From the NCBI GenBank assembly GCA_910585465.1, contig CAJUEW010000026.1, positions 1 through 30,209 on the forward strand: DNA of 30,209 bases, read 5' to 3'. The notes under the pieces are model-generated. The model was not told the origin of the DNA. It made no database searches and worked only from the letters and a program-made list of their open reading frames with translations. Positions 15,417 through 23,459 of this stretch are shown in pieces (within the stretch, counting starts at the first letter, position 1; every line of letters begins with the position of its first letter). Position numbers and translations under genes: made by a program. Source of the DNA: an uncultured Lachnospiraceae bacterium (GTDB lineage: Bacteria > Bacillota > Clostridia > Lachnospirales > Lachnospiraceae).

Positions 15417-16184
15417 TCAACCCTCCTGTATCTTCGTATTTCCATTCCAAAAGCCCTGCTGTTGCAACATTTCCGAAACCTCCGGGTAATGGTTATAAGG
15501 AGGCTGGTAAAAATCGGCGGCAAGCTGCGACCAGTTACCTACACGGCTGTTCCACGGACGTTCTTTTAAATAGTGCATATAAATCTCATCATATTCTGCA
15601 AGCAGCGGTTCCAAATCCTGCCTGTACTGTTCCTCAAAATAAACCGCTTCTTTTGAAAACCGGGGCTTAATTCCGGGATTTTCTGCCGGATAGCCGATAC
15701 ACAGCCCAAGCAAGGGAAGTACATACTTAGGGAGATTTAATTCCCGTACCGCCTCCAAAGCATGAAGGCGTATATCCCCAATCGGCACTGTTCCAAGCCC
15801 AAAAGATTCTGCGGCGGCAACAGCGGTTCCAAGGGCAATTCCAACCTCATTTGCACCCACGATCAGATTATCAATCTGCCCTGCCACATCCTCAAACGAT
15901 TGTCCATTCTGCTGGCAGGCAATCCATGTCCGGTAAAAGTCTGCGCAGAATACCAGAAAGACCGGAGCCTGCGCAATGTGCTTCTGTCCTCCGCAAAGTT
16001 CAGAAAATTTCTCTCTGCGGGCTTTGTCTTTTACCGCAACTATAGAAACATGCTGGAGATTTACCCAGTTGGGCGCAGCCTGTACCGCCTTTATGATCTG
16101 GTCTAAAATTTCTTCCTCCACTGGTCTTTCCTCATATTTGCGAATCGACCTGTGGGATAACAAAGTGTTCATAACTTCATTCAT
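15417..16184 (-). CDS. Nitroreductase-family FMN oxidoreductase (NfsA/Frp-like)
   Basis: A 255-aa protein from ATG 16184 with GGAGG 8 nt upstream. The N-terminal HRSIRKYEERPV is the FMN-phosphate-binding signature of the nitroreductase fold, followed by AVQAAPNWVNLQHVSIVAV and a central IGALG-like helix region (GANEVGIALGTAVAAAESFG, GTVPIGDIR). Length and layout fit the NfsA/flavin-reductase branch. These enzymes use NAD(P)H to reduce nitro compounds, quinones or flavins in the cytoplasm. It is in an operon between the MATE exporter and the reductases, consistent with handling of electrophilic or redox-active compounds; substrate not predictable. Confidence 0.92.
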   Translation of the reverse strand: MNEVMNTLLSHRSIRKYEERPVEEEILDQIIKAVQAAPNWVNLQHVSIVAVKDKARREKFSELCGGQKHIAQAPVFLVFCADFYRTWIACQQNGQSFEDVAGQIDNLIVGANEVGIALGTAVAAAESFGLGTVPIGDIRLHALEAVRELNLPKYVLPLLGLCIGYPAENPGIKPRFSKEAVYFEEQYRQDLEPLLAEYDEIYMHYLKERPWNSRVGNWSQLAADFYQPPYNHYPEVSEMLQQQGFWNGNTKIQEG

Positions 16185-16211
16185 TCTCTTATCCTCCTGA
16201 TTTAAGTATTG

Positions 16212-17570
16212 TTATTTTGTTAAATTCTGCGCCCATGTATATCTACGGTAATACCAGAAAACTACTGGTACTTTGATACATTCATCAAGACAAAGAATAA
16301 AGTATACTGCCAAAACGGGCAGATGAAAATAAAATGCTGCCAGAGAAGCTGCCGGAATTACAATCAGCCATAATACAATTCCATCACAGATACATCCAAA
16401 TTTTGATTTGCCCCCTGCACAGAATATCCCTCCAATCACCATGTTATTGACAGAGCCGGCAATGGCATAATAACTGGAAATCAGCAACATTCCCGAAAGA
16501 TACGCCGTAGCCGTTTCAGTCAGATTAGAGAAATTCAGAATCAATGGACGCATTATCAAAAGGATAAAGCAGATAATCACCCCAATCAGTCCAGCCAGTC
16601 CTGTTGAATGTTTTGCATACTTCTTTGCCAGCTCAATCTGATTTTTACCCAACTCGTTTCCGACAAGGATCGCCCCTGCTGTTCCCACGCCTTTTGACAC
16701 ACAGCCTAAAATATTTCTCACAATATTCGCAAGAGAATTTGCAGCCACCGCATCATTCCCCAAATGTCCGATGATAACAGAAAATATGGTTACACCGCCA
16801 CCCCAAAAAAAGTAGTTCCCAACCACAGGCAATGTATAGTGGTTAAAATCCTTCCTGATTTTCTGATCCACGGACATAATGTAAGAAAATCTTATCTTGA
16901 TACTGCCATCTTTTCCGGCTTCTGCCAGTGTCCATGCAAATTGAATACCTGTAGCCAGGACAGTCGCCACTGCTGCTCCCTGAATCCCCATTGCCGGAAA
17001 TCCAAAAAATCCAAAGATAAACACAGCATTAAAACACAGGTTTAGTATCATGGACGAAGAACCGATTACCGTGCTTTTTGCTGTTTTACCACTGTTCTTC
17101 ATAATGCAGAGATACATCTGCGACAATCCCAATGGTATATAAGAGATTCCGGCAATCCTAAGATACCTGGCTCCACGGCTTATCAATGCCGTTTCATTTG
17201 TAAGAAGGGACATGATCCATTCAGGGAAAAACGAAGTACATACCAGAAAAACAACGGTTACAGCCAACATGTACCGCATAGCCAGGGCAAGTATCCTCTC
17301 AACTGTATCACGTTCCCCTTTCCCCCAATACTGAGCCGCCAGCATAGTCGTACCCTGTACCAGAACCGTCACACAAAGATTAAATACAAATGTCACCTGC
17401 CCCGCCAGTGACACCGCTGACAATGCCTCCTGCTCTAAAAATCCGAGCATGACAGCATCAGACGCACTTACCAAAGCAGTCATTAAATTCTGAAACGCAA
17501 TCGGTATCACCATAGCTGCCAGCGTGTGGTAAAATATCCATTTTTGTTTCACTGTATCTTCACCTTTCAT
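16212..17570 (-). CDS. MATE-family multidrug/sodium antiporter
   Basis: A 452-aa protein from ATG 17570 with AAGGGG upstream. About twelve hydrophobic segments run through the sequence in two halves. The N-terminal motif (MVIPIAFQNLMTALVSASDA, VMLGFLEQEALSAVSLAGQV) is typical of MATE transporters, as is ILVGNELGKNQIELAKKYAK in the second half. MATE proteins export cationic drugs or metabolites using a Na+ or H+ gradient. The gene leads directly into the nitroreductase (27-nt gap), so export may be coupled to reductive modification of the same toxic compounds; this is inference from gene order. Confidence 0.95.
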   Translation of the reverse strand: MKGEDTVKQKWIFYHTLAAMVIPIAFQNLMTALVSASDAVMLGFLEQEALSAVSLAGQVTFVFNLCVTVLVQGTTMLAAQYWGKGERDTVERILALAMRYMLAVTVVFLVCTSFFPEWIMSLLTNETALISRGARYLRIAGISYIPLGLSQMYLCIMKNSGKTAKSTVIGSSSMILNLCFNAVFIFGFFGFPAMGIQGAAVATVLATGIQFAWTLAEAGKDGSIKIRFSYIMSVDQKIRKDFNHYTLPVVGNYFFWGGGVTIFSVIIGHLGNDAVAANSLANIVRNILGCVSKGVGTAGAILVGNELGKNQIELAKKYAKHSTGLAGLIGVIICFILLIMRPLILNFSNLTETATAYLSGMLLISSYYAIAGSVNNMVIGGIFCAGGKSKFGCICDGIVLWLIVIPAASLAAFYFHLPVLAVYFILCLDECIKVPVVFWYYRRYTWAQNLTK

Positions 17571-17617
17571 TTATTTACCCCTTCCCATTTATTTATCTTA
17601 AAATGAAAGCATGTATT

Positions 17618-18217
17618 TCATGTAAATATGCGTATAATCCCACCTTTTTTCTGATACCCCGTGTTCCACAGTTCCCTCAGATTAAACCAGCAGAAATCCC
17701 CATAGGTGACTGCTTTCACATAAAATTCATCTTCAAATTTTTCATATCCAGCCAGGTTAAACCAGTGCCATTGAAAGTCCTTAAACCTACTATTTTTATG
17801 ATACAAAAGCAAATACGGAACAAGGATTCCATCATCAATCCTCTCCCTGATCTGTCCTGCCGCCTCTTTCCATGAAACTGTTCCATGAAGCCCGTCTGCT
17901 TTCAAAATACCTGCCCCTGCATGATTCCAATAAGCTGACAGACCGGAAAGATAACGCTCCAATGTATCGATCCCCTGCCAGCTTGGATGAAGATACTTCT
18001 TCATAATAGCGGAAAAAGAAAGATAGTCTGTTTTGTTAAGGTTATCTGCACGGTAGGGATAGAGAGCTTTCACCCCTTTTACCCTTGCCAGATAAATGCA
18101 AAGGTCACAAGCTGTCACTGCCGCACAGCCGCCGTCATACATAGACCAATCCTGAAACCATTCCTGATTCCAACCCAAAGCATTTTCGATGTAAAAATAA
18201 TCCAATTCTTTTCTCAT
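17618..18217 (-). CDS. Papain-like (C39-type) orphan protein
   Basis: A 199-aa protein from ATG 18217 (MRKELDYFYIENALGWNQEW). The frame extends to ATG 18268; neither start has a good ribosome site, and I chose the shorter because related proteins, as I recall them, begin there. MYDGGCAAVTACDLCIYLAR puts a Cys (C31) at the head of a helix as in cysteine peptidases, with a conserved-looking His in QWHWFNLAGY (H151) and an acidic residue in VTYGDFCWF (D174). This spacing fits a C39/papain-like fold. No signal peptide. Often seen as an uncharacterised protein in Lachnospiraceae. Activity is inferred only from this pattern. Confidence 0.75.
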   Translation of the reverse strand: MRKELDYFYIENALGWNQEWFQDWSMYDGGCAAVTACDLCIYLARVKGVKALYPYRADNLNKTDYLSFSAIMKKYLHPSWQGIDTLERYLSGLSAYWNHAGAGILKADGLHGTVSWKEAAGQIRERIDDGILVPYLLLYHKNSRFKDFQWHWFNLAGYEKFEDEFYVKAVTYGDFCWFNLRELWNTGYQKKGGIIRIFT

Positions 18218-18363
18218 ATTAAATATTTTGTTTCTGGCGGACGAGATAACATTCCCATCCGCCAACATGATTGCAACTTATTCCTGTTACCCTAACATAA
18301 TCCCAAGCTGATAACTGCCTTTCTATTTTCTGATTCCTTCCAGCTCGCAGTCTATTTTCTTGA

Positions 18364-18843
18364 TTACTGATTCAGTCCGTTCTTTTTCAGCCAGTCAGAG
18401 ATTTTGTCTTTCGCACCTGCTCCACCATCTTCATATAGATTCAAACTGTCAAGAATTTCAGAATCTTTGCTGAGTGTACGAATATCACTAACAATGTGTC
18501 CTAACCCGCCACCCCCATTCGTACAGAACAGAGCTATCTTTTTCCCTGACAGATTGTTCTCTGCCAGAAAAGTCGCAATAGGCGGCGCAACCGTATTAAA
18601 CCAGTTGGGAGTTCCAAGTAGTATGGTATCATAGGAATCCAGATCAGCCACCTGCTCCGCCAGAGCCGGATGATAACCCTCGCTGGTTTCTTTTCGCCCC
18701 TGTCTTTCTGTGGTATCATAATCACTGGAATAGCTTTTCGCTGGACGGATTTCAAACAACGTGCCACCTGTCAGCTCCTGAACCTGCTGCGCAATGCCCT
18801 TTGTGTGTCCTGTGTAAGAAAAATATGCGATTAGTGTTTTCAT
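18364..18843 (-). CDS. Flavodoxin
   Basis: A 159-aa protein from ATG 18843 with GGAGG 11 nt upstream. The FMN phosphate loop is intact near the N-terminus (IAYFSYTGHTKGIA), followed by the isoalloxazine-contact loops LGTPNWFNTVAPPI and CTNGGGGLGHIV. Size matches short-chain flavodoxins of the Firmicutes type. It is a cytoplasmic electron carrier or NAD(P)H-quinone-reductase-like flavoprotein. It lies 24 nt downstream of the iron alcohol dehydrogenase and belongs to the same transcript. Confidence 0.93.
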   Translation of the reverse strand: MKTLIAYFSYTGHTKGIAQQVQELTGGTLFEIRPAKSYSSDYDTTERQGRKETSEGYHPALAEQVADLDSYDTILLGTPNWFNTVAPPIATFLAENNLSGKKIALFCTNGGGGLGHIVSDIRTLSKDSEILDSLNLYEDGGAGAKDKISDWLKKNGLNQ

Positions 18844-18867
18844 GGTATAAATTTCCTCCTTTTATTT

Positions 18868-20046
18868 TTAACGATATGATTTATCAAATATGCCTGCACA
18901 TTCTGCATCGGTCATCTCGCAGGGATTCGCCAGGAATAAACCGCCCATTGTTTTCCTTGCATTGACCGCCAGTGTCATGGATTCCTCTGGAGTAAATCCA
19001 TAATCACTCATTTTCAAATTATCCACACCGCAATCCTTTTGAAGCTGCATAAGAGCAGTGATAAAATCCTCCGGTTTATCCGCACTAGGGATTCCCATTA
19101 CTCTTGCCATCTTGATAAACTGTTCATCACAGGCGTGCTTCTCAATAAAAAACTCTGCAAACGCCTTTGAAATCATAATAAGACCAGCACCATGCGGCAG
19201 ATTATGATGATAGGCACTCATGGCGTGTTCCATTGAATGCTGTGCAGTTGTACTGGTAAGCTGCATTGTGATACCAGCGATTGTACTGCCATAAGCTACC
19301 TGCTCACGAGCTTCCAAATCATTCCCGTCTTTTACGGCACGGGGCAGATACTTGGCAATACTCTCAATCGCAGAAAGTGCAATCGTTTCACTCAAAATAT
19401 TCACACCTTTGGAAATCATAACCTCTGTATTATGGAACAGTGCGTCAAACCCCTGATATGCCGTATATTTTGCCGGAACTGTTTTCATCAGTTCAGGGTC
19501 AACAATGGCAAGGACGGGAACTAATTCAGGAAAGCCAAATCCAATCTTCTCATTTGTATCCGGATTGGAAATCACACCCCAAAAATTTATCTCTGAGCCT
19601 GTACCAGACGATGTAGCAATCGTAACAATCGGAAGTCCGGGATTTACAAGGGGCTGACCTTTTCCAGTGCCACCATTTACATAATCCCACAAATCACCAG
19701 GGTTCGTTGCCATAGCGGAAACTGCAATCGAAGAATCCAGCACCGCACCACCACCAAGAGCCACAATAAAATCACAGCCATTCTCCTTTGCAAAAGAAGC
19801 TCCTTCCATCACAACACTTTTCAAGGGATTCTCCATGATTTTGTCAAACACAGCAACCTCTATACCTGCCTCCTGCAGTTGCGCCATTACCCGGTCAAAA
19901 GAACCATTTGCCTGCGTGGATTTTCCGTTAGAGATTAACAATAGTGCTTTTTTCCCCGGAAGTTTCTGTTTACTAAGCTCACCAAGTTTACCACTTCCGA
20001 AAATCAGATTGGTAGGATTGTTAAAGTTAAAAGTCATGTTCATCAT
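18868..20046 (-). CDS. Iron-containing alcohol dehydrogenase (YugJ/BDH-like)
   Basis: A 392-aa protein; ATG 20046 or 20043 is chosen because GGAGG ends 5 or 8 nt before them, whereas ATG 20058 lies ahead of that site. The Rossmann-type NAD(P) motif (ALGGGAVLDSS) and the metal ligands of group III alcohol dehydrogenases are visible: Asp and His in FDALFH, His in SMEHAM, His in LPHGAG. The family oxidises or reduces primary alcohols and aldehydes such as butanol/butanal in the cytoplasm. It is the second gene after the divergent LysR promoter and is followed by flavodoxin, a set often induced by aldehyde or redox stress. Confidence 0.95.
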   Translation of the reverse strand: MMNMTFNFNNPTNLIFGSGKLGELSKQKLPGKKALLLISNGKSTQANGSFDRVMAQLQEAGIEVAVFDKIMENPLKSVVMEGASFAKENGCDFIVALGGGAVLDSSIAVSAMATNPGDLWDYVNGGTGKGQPLVNPGLPIVTIATSSGTGSEINFWGVISNPDTNEKIGFGFPELVPVLAIVDPELMKTVPAKYTAYQGFDALFHNTEVMISKGVNILSETIALSAIESIAKYLPRAVKDGNDLEAREQVAYGSTIAGITMQLTSTTAQHSMEHAMSAYHHNLPHGAGLIMISKAFAEFFIEKHACDEQFIKMARVMGIPSADKPEDFITALMQLQKDCGVDNLKMSDYGFTPEESMTLAVNARKTMGGLFLANPCEMTDAECAGIFDKSYR

Positions 20047-20062
20047 AAATACCTCCATAAAA

Positions 20063-20302
20063 TTATTTTGATTGCATTTGTTCCTTTTTCATTGAAAAAA
20101 TAAGATAGTCAAGGCAGTCTATCATTTGCTGACTAACATGTAATTTATCCAATAATGATGCCCTGTGCATGGATAATAAACGATACTGCTCCTGCCTTCT
20201 TCCTTCTTCCTTCAACTGAAAATATTTCTGAATTATAGCTTTATCACAACCTGCATCTCTCAGATTTCGAAGCAGCCTTGTTCGTTCTGGTATTTCATTC
20301 AC
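20063..20302 (-). CDS. Small MerR-effector-like coiled-coil protein without HTH
   Basis: A 79-aa protein from ATG 20302, GGAGG 11 nt upstream. It resembles the C-terminal dimerisation/effector half of MerR regulators (LLRNLRDAGCDKAIIQKYFQ, then a long helix ending QQMIDCLDYLIFSMKKEQ), but the DNA-binding winged helix is absent. It has one Cys (in DAGCDKAI). It is the first gene of the dehydrogenase operon and diverges from the LysR gene. It may bind a ligand or another regulator; no DNA-binding role can be claimed. Confidence 0.75.
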   Translation of the reverse strand: MNEIPERTRLLRNLRDAGCDKAIIQKYFQLKEEGRRQEQYRLLSMHRASLLDKLHVSQQMIDCLDYLIFSMKKEQMQSK

Positions 20303-20328
20303 CCGACCACCTCCTTTTTACGTTTTTT

Positions 20329-20357
20329 ATTATATATCTGCGCTTGTGAAATAGCAA
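20329..20357 (-). promoter_or_regulatory. Promoter of the dehydrogenase/flavodoxin operon
   Basis: On the minus strand: TTGCTA (20352-20357), 17-nt spacer, TATAAT (20329-20334). The start point would fall just upstream of the 79-aa gene. It lies back-to-back with the LysR promoter, the usual site of LysR-type control. Confidence 0.7.
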
Positions 20358-20384
20358 ATACCTAAATCATAATTCATGTTTTGC

Positions 20385-20413
20385 TTTACAAGCATATCAT
20401 TAAATTGTATAAT
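20385..20413 (+). promoter_or_regulatory. Promoter of the LysR gene
   Basis: TTTACA (20385-20390), 17-nt spacer, TATAAT (20408-20413), about 60 nt upstream of the LysR ATG. Confidence 0.72.
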
Positions 20414-20470
20414 AAGGCTCAAGAGAAACCAAAATGTCCACATATCTACTTAACTTTAGGAGGGTATATC

Positions 20471-21364
20471 ATGGAAATCAGAGTGCTTCGATATTTTCTT
20501 GCTATTGCCAGAGAAGGAAGTATAACCAATGCAGCCAATTTTCTTCATGTGACACAGCCTACTCTTTCTCGTCAAATACACGATTTAGAAGAAGAATTAG
20601 GGCAAAAACTTTTTATTCGTGGCAGCCATAGTATGACATTAACCGTTGAAGGAATGATTTTAAGAAAAAGAGCCGAAGAAATTGTTTCTATGGTTGATAA
20701 AACAGAAGCTGAGTTTAATTCTATGGAAAACATAATCAGCGGGGATATTTACATTGGTGGTGGTGAAACAGACGCAATTAAACTGGTTGCACATATCGCA
20801 AAAGAACTTCGAAAAAACTATCCAGGAATTCATTATCATTTATATAGTGGTAACTCAGAAGATGTAACGGAACGTCTGGACAAAGGGTTATTGGATTTTG
20901 GCATTCTAATTCAACCTGCCGATATTTCTAAATATGATTATATCAATATTCCTGCTAAAGATACATGGGGCGTTGTCATGCGAAAGGACAGCCCGCTGGC
21001 AAAAAAAGATTCCATCCAAAAAGAGGATTTATTGAATGTTCCTTTGATTTGTTCCCGGCAGGCTATTGCACAAGAAAGATCAGGAAATGAATTTGCTGAA
21101 TGGTTTGGAGAAGATTTTGATAAACTGGACATAGTAACTACTTTTAATCTTGTTTACAATGCAGCTATTATGGTTGAGGCAGGCATCGGCTACGCAGTAA
21201 CCATTGATAAAATTGCGAATACATCGGAAACCAGTAATTTATGTTTCCGACCATTAGAGCCACGATTGGACTCTGGTTTAAATATCATCTGGAAAAAGTA
21301 TCAAGTTTTCTCATCTGCTGCTGAGTTATTCCTAGAAGAATTGCATGAGAACTTTGGCGATTAG
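20471..21364 (+). CDS. LysR-family transcriptional regulator
   Basis: A 297-aa protein, the only clear plus-strand gene. Start ATG 20471 follows GGAGG by 7 nt; the frame is open upstream but without a ribosome site. Residues 1-60 are the LysR winged helix (VLRYFLAIAREGSITNAANF, VTQPTLSRQIHDLEEELGQK). The rest is the periplasmic-binding-like effector domain (GDIYIGGGETDAIKLVAHIA). LysR regulators bind T-N11-A sites between divergent genes and activate the neighbour upon ligand binding. The ~170-bp gap to the dehydrogenase operon holds both promoters, so that operon is the likely target. Confidence 0.95.
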   Translation: MEIRVLRYFLAIAREGSITNAANFLHVTQPTLSRQIHDLEEELGQKLFIRGSHSMTLTVEGMILRKRAEEIVSMVDKTEAEFNSMENIISGDIYIGGGETDAIKLVAHIAKELRKNYPGIHYHLYSGNSEDVTERLDKGLLDFGILIQPADISKYDYINIPAKDTWGVVMRKDSPLAKKDSIQKEDLLNVPLICSRQAIAQERSGNEFAEWFGEDFDKLDIVTTFNLVYNAAIMVEAGIGYAVTIDKIANTSETSNLCFRPLEPRLDSGLNIIWKKYQVFSSAAELFLEELHENFGD

Positions 21365-21388
21365 AAAAGGGAATTTCATTTTTTATAA

Positions 21389-21421
21389 AGGCTTTCAGAC
21401 ACGTTAAATTGTCCTGAAAGC
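21389..21421. terminator. Hairpin between LysR and copy B
   Basis: GGCTTTCAG at the left end and its complement CTGAAAGCC at the right end form a 9-bp stem. It is about 25 bp after the LysR stop and about 40 bp after the converging zinc-ribbon gene, so it may serve both. The T-tracts on either side are interrupted. Confidence 0.55.
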
Positions 21422-21459
21422 CCATTTCACATTTATCTCTCCCAAACTTTATAAGATTG

Positions 21460-22263
21460 TCAAATATCTTCCTCCTCTGCTTCAAAATATTCCAGCAAAG
21501 TAAAATACAATTCCTCTGGACGTTCTGGCAGGTAATCCTCATAGCTGGAAGTGTTCTGCACAATATGGTTGCTGTATTCCACCTGCACCCACCATGACGA
21601 TCTGTCCTCTGGTTCCGTTGTCAGAGCCTTCTCTTTTCCCTCCAGACTATCTACATAAATATCTTCCTCAAAAAAATTATCTGTAAACAAATCATCTTCA
21701 TCAGGATTCAGGCAATAGTCCTGTTCCCACTTAAAGATTTCCAGTGTATGCACGATATACCGCAGTAGCTTCGCCATCTTCCCACCATCCAGAGTGATAG
21801 ACTGCTCCCCACTGTCTGCATGAAAGTCCGTCATAGTTAGAATACGGCTTTTTCTGTCAATGGTAAAAAGGCAGTCAGCTATTTCCATATCTCCGTACCT
21901 ATCGTAAACCTCTGTATGTACTTTAAAAGACAATTTATTGATGATAAGCTGCTTTTTCATGGCATTGCGCTCCGCATGGGGAAAACATACGTTATAAACC
22001 TCCTTTGCCGTATCTGCCACTTCCGGGCAATTATCTTTCATTTTGGCTTTCAGCCATTTCTTCTCGCTTTCTGAAAGCCTCCGCGTGGGAAAGCTCATCA
22101 GCCGGTTCATATCCATTGCCGCCGCTTTTTCGGCGGCGCTTAAACTGGAACAGGCTTTACAGATGTTGGCGGCATGACCTTTCCCTGAAAACTTCTCGTT
22201 TGCTTTATATTCACCACATATTTTACAGTAATGCCCATGTGGGCGGTTTTTCTTTTTTGACAT
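21460..22263 (-). CDS. Zinc-ribbon ICE protein, standalone form (copy B)
   Basis: A 267-aa protein from ATG 22263 (MSKKKNRPHGHYCKICGEYK), with GGAGG 8 nt upstream; the frame is open to 22308 without a site. Four cysteines (C13, C16, C35, C38; HYCKICGEYK ... NICKACS) form a zinc ribbon. The C-terminal two thirds are acidic and aromatic with no recognised domain. It matches, residue for residue over most of its length, the last ~268 residues of the copy A giant protein, which proves the fusion there. It is a recurrent hypothetical protein of Tn1549-like elements. It is last in the copy B operon, converging on LysR. Confidence 0.85.
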   Translation of the reverse strand: MSKKKNRPHGHYCKICGEYKANEKFSGKGHAANICKACSSLSAAEKAAAMDMNRLMSFPTRRLSESEKKWLKAKMKDNCPEVADTAKEVYNVCFPHAERNAMKKQLIINKLSFKVHTEVYDRYGDMEIADCLFTIDRKSRILTMTDFHADSGEQSITLDGGKMAKLLRYIVHTLEIFKWEQDYCLNPDEDDLFTDNFFEEDIYVDSLEGKEKALTTEPEDRSSWWVQVEYSNHIVQNTSSYEDYLPERPEELYFTLLEYFEAEEEDI

Positions 22264-22384
22264 ATCAGATTCCTCCATTCCTGCATCTATTATACAGTGA
22301 AACGTCAAAACAATAAATCATCTCCGGGCTATTTTACATTAGTCTTATGCTAGATATATTTCTCCGATTGAAATAAATGAAAAA

Positions 22385-22427
22385 CAGGCTTTCCCTGCCC
22401 GTATAGAAATCGGGTAAGGAAAACCTG
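22385..22427 (-). terminator. Intrinsic terminator after the TTRAP gene
   Basis: A 10-bp stem (22385-22394 with 22418-22427, one wobble) has an inner CCCG/CGGG pair in its loop and is followed on the minus strand by TTTTC and T-rich sequence. It lies 12 nt beyond the TTRAP stop and would separate it from the zinc-ribbon gene. Confidence 0.75.
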
Positions 22428-22438
22428 CTTTTCTGTTT

Positions 22439-22645
22439 TTACTCTGCCTCTGTCAACTCAAGCCGTTTAAATTCCTCATCCGTCATATCTTGCAGCTTTC
22501 CGATCACCCTGACGGACAACTCCACCATATCCGTATCTTCCAGATAGGGCAAAGCCCTTTCCATGTCCTTTATTGCTTCATTCCTGCTTCCTTCTGCAAA
22601 TATGCAGATTAAATTTATTTCTTCCACGGTAAAATTATGATTCAT
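22439..22645 (-). CDS. Transposon-transfer assisting protein (TTRAP family)
   Basis: A 68-aa protein starting MNHNFTVEEINLICIFAEGS, with KLQDMTDEEFKRLEL near the end, as in the TTRAP family of conjugative transposons. The family is small, acidic and helical, and is named for its association with transposon transfer; its mechanism is not established. It lies 4 nt after the end of the giant-protein remnant and before a terminator. In copy A the corresponding DNA was lost in the deletion that fused the two genes. Confidence 0.85.
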   Translation of the reverse strand: MNHNFTVEEINLICIFAEGSRNEAIKDMERALPYLEDTDMVELSVRVIGKLQDMTDEEFKRLELTEAE

Positions 22646-22649
22646 ATCC

Positions 22650-23414
22650 TTACATCTCCCTCTGCTTATTTTTTATGTTTTCTTCCTGCTCCCTGCCCTG
22701 ACCTGCCACCTGTGCCTTTTTCTCTGCAAGGCGGGCTTTTAAAGACGGTTTTGCTGCTGGCTTATCCTGTGCTTTTCTGTTTTCCTCTTTCTGCGCTTTC
22801 TCCCCGGCTCCGTTATTCAGCACATTATCTACCATGTTGTAATTCTGTTCTTCCATTTCTTCAATCTTTGCAAGGGGCTTGTATTCCGCCAGCTTTGCAA
22901 GCAGCTCTTTTGCCTGTTCCTCATCCTCTGGCGTGGCTTCTTCGGAAATAACTTCATTTAACCATTTTTCCAGATCTTCGGTATATCCATCTTTAAGCAT
23001 ATCATAAACGAGTGGTATGCTGTCATCCATACTGTCAAAACCGGAATCATGCTGAAAGGCATCATAGTGATAGGCAAAACAGTCAAGTTCCACGGCAAGC
23101 TGCATTGCCGGTTCCAGATCGGGCATACGTTTCTCCCATACCTTTACTTCCATTTCCTTACTCATGTCACCATCTATCTCTATTTCCGGCAGTTTCGCCA
23201 TAAGCTCTGCGATAACTTCCATCGCCCCCGGATTGTTTTTGATGTCAGGGATATACTCTAAAACCGCAAGGTCAAACCGTTTCCCCGATAAAATGTCAAT
23301 CCCCACATCTTCAAACGCCTCCGTTCCCGGTGTATGGATATTGATGCCGATTGCCGGGATACCATTCATGCGCTCCGGCGGTATCTGTTTCCAGATTGCG
23401 ACAGCTTCCTCCAC
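22650..23414 (-). pseudogene. C-terminal fragment of copy B giant protein (LPD region with basic tail)
   Basis: This is the same frame as the 23460-24572 fragment, separated only by a TGA (23460-23462) where copy A has TGT. It begins within a large-polyvalent-protein-associated domain (GEFHNLGEFYENIPTVEE before the first Met, then VGIDILSGKRFDLAVLEYIP), continues with acidic helices, and ends in a Lys/Gln-rich tail with SLKARLAEKKAQ that I associate with the DUF4316-type ends of these proteins. This whole region is absent from copy A. Translation from the internal Met at 23414 lacks a strong ribosome site. Confidence 0.75.
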
Positions 23415-23459
23415 AGTAGGGATATTCTCATAAAATTCACCTAAATTATGGAACTCGCC

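Noticed and set aside
15417..17570. Antibiotic resistance gene
   Set aside because: MATE and nitroreductase families can affect drug susceptibility, but nothing in the sequence points to a specific resistance determinant.
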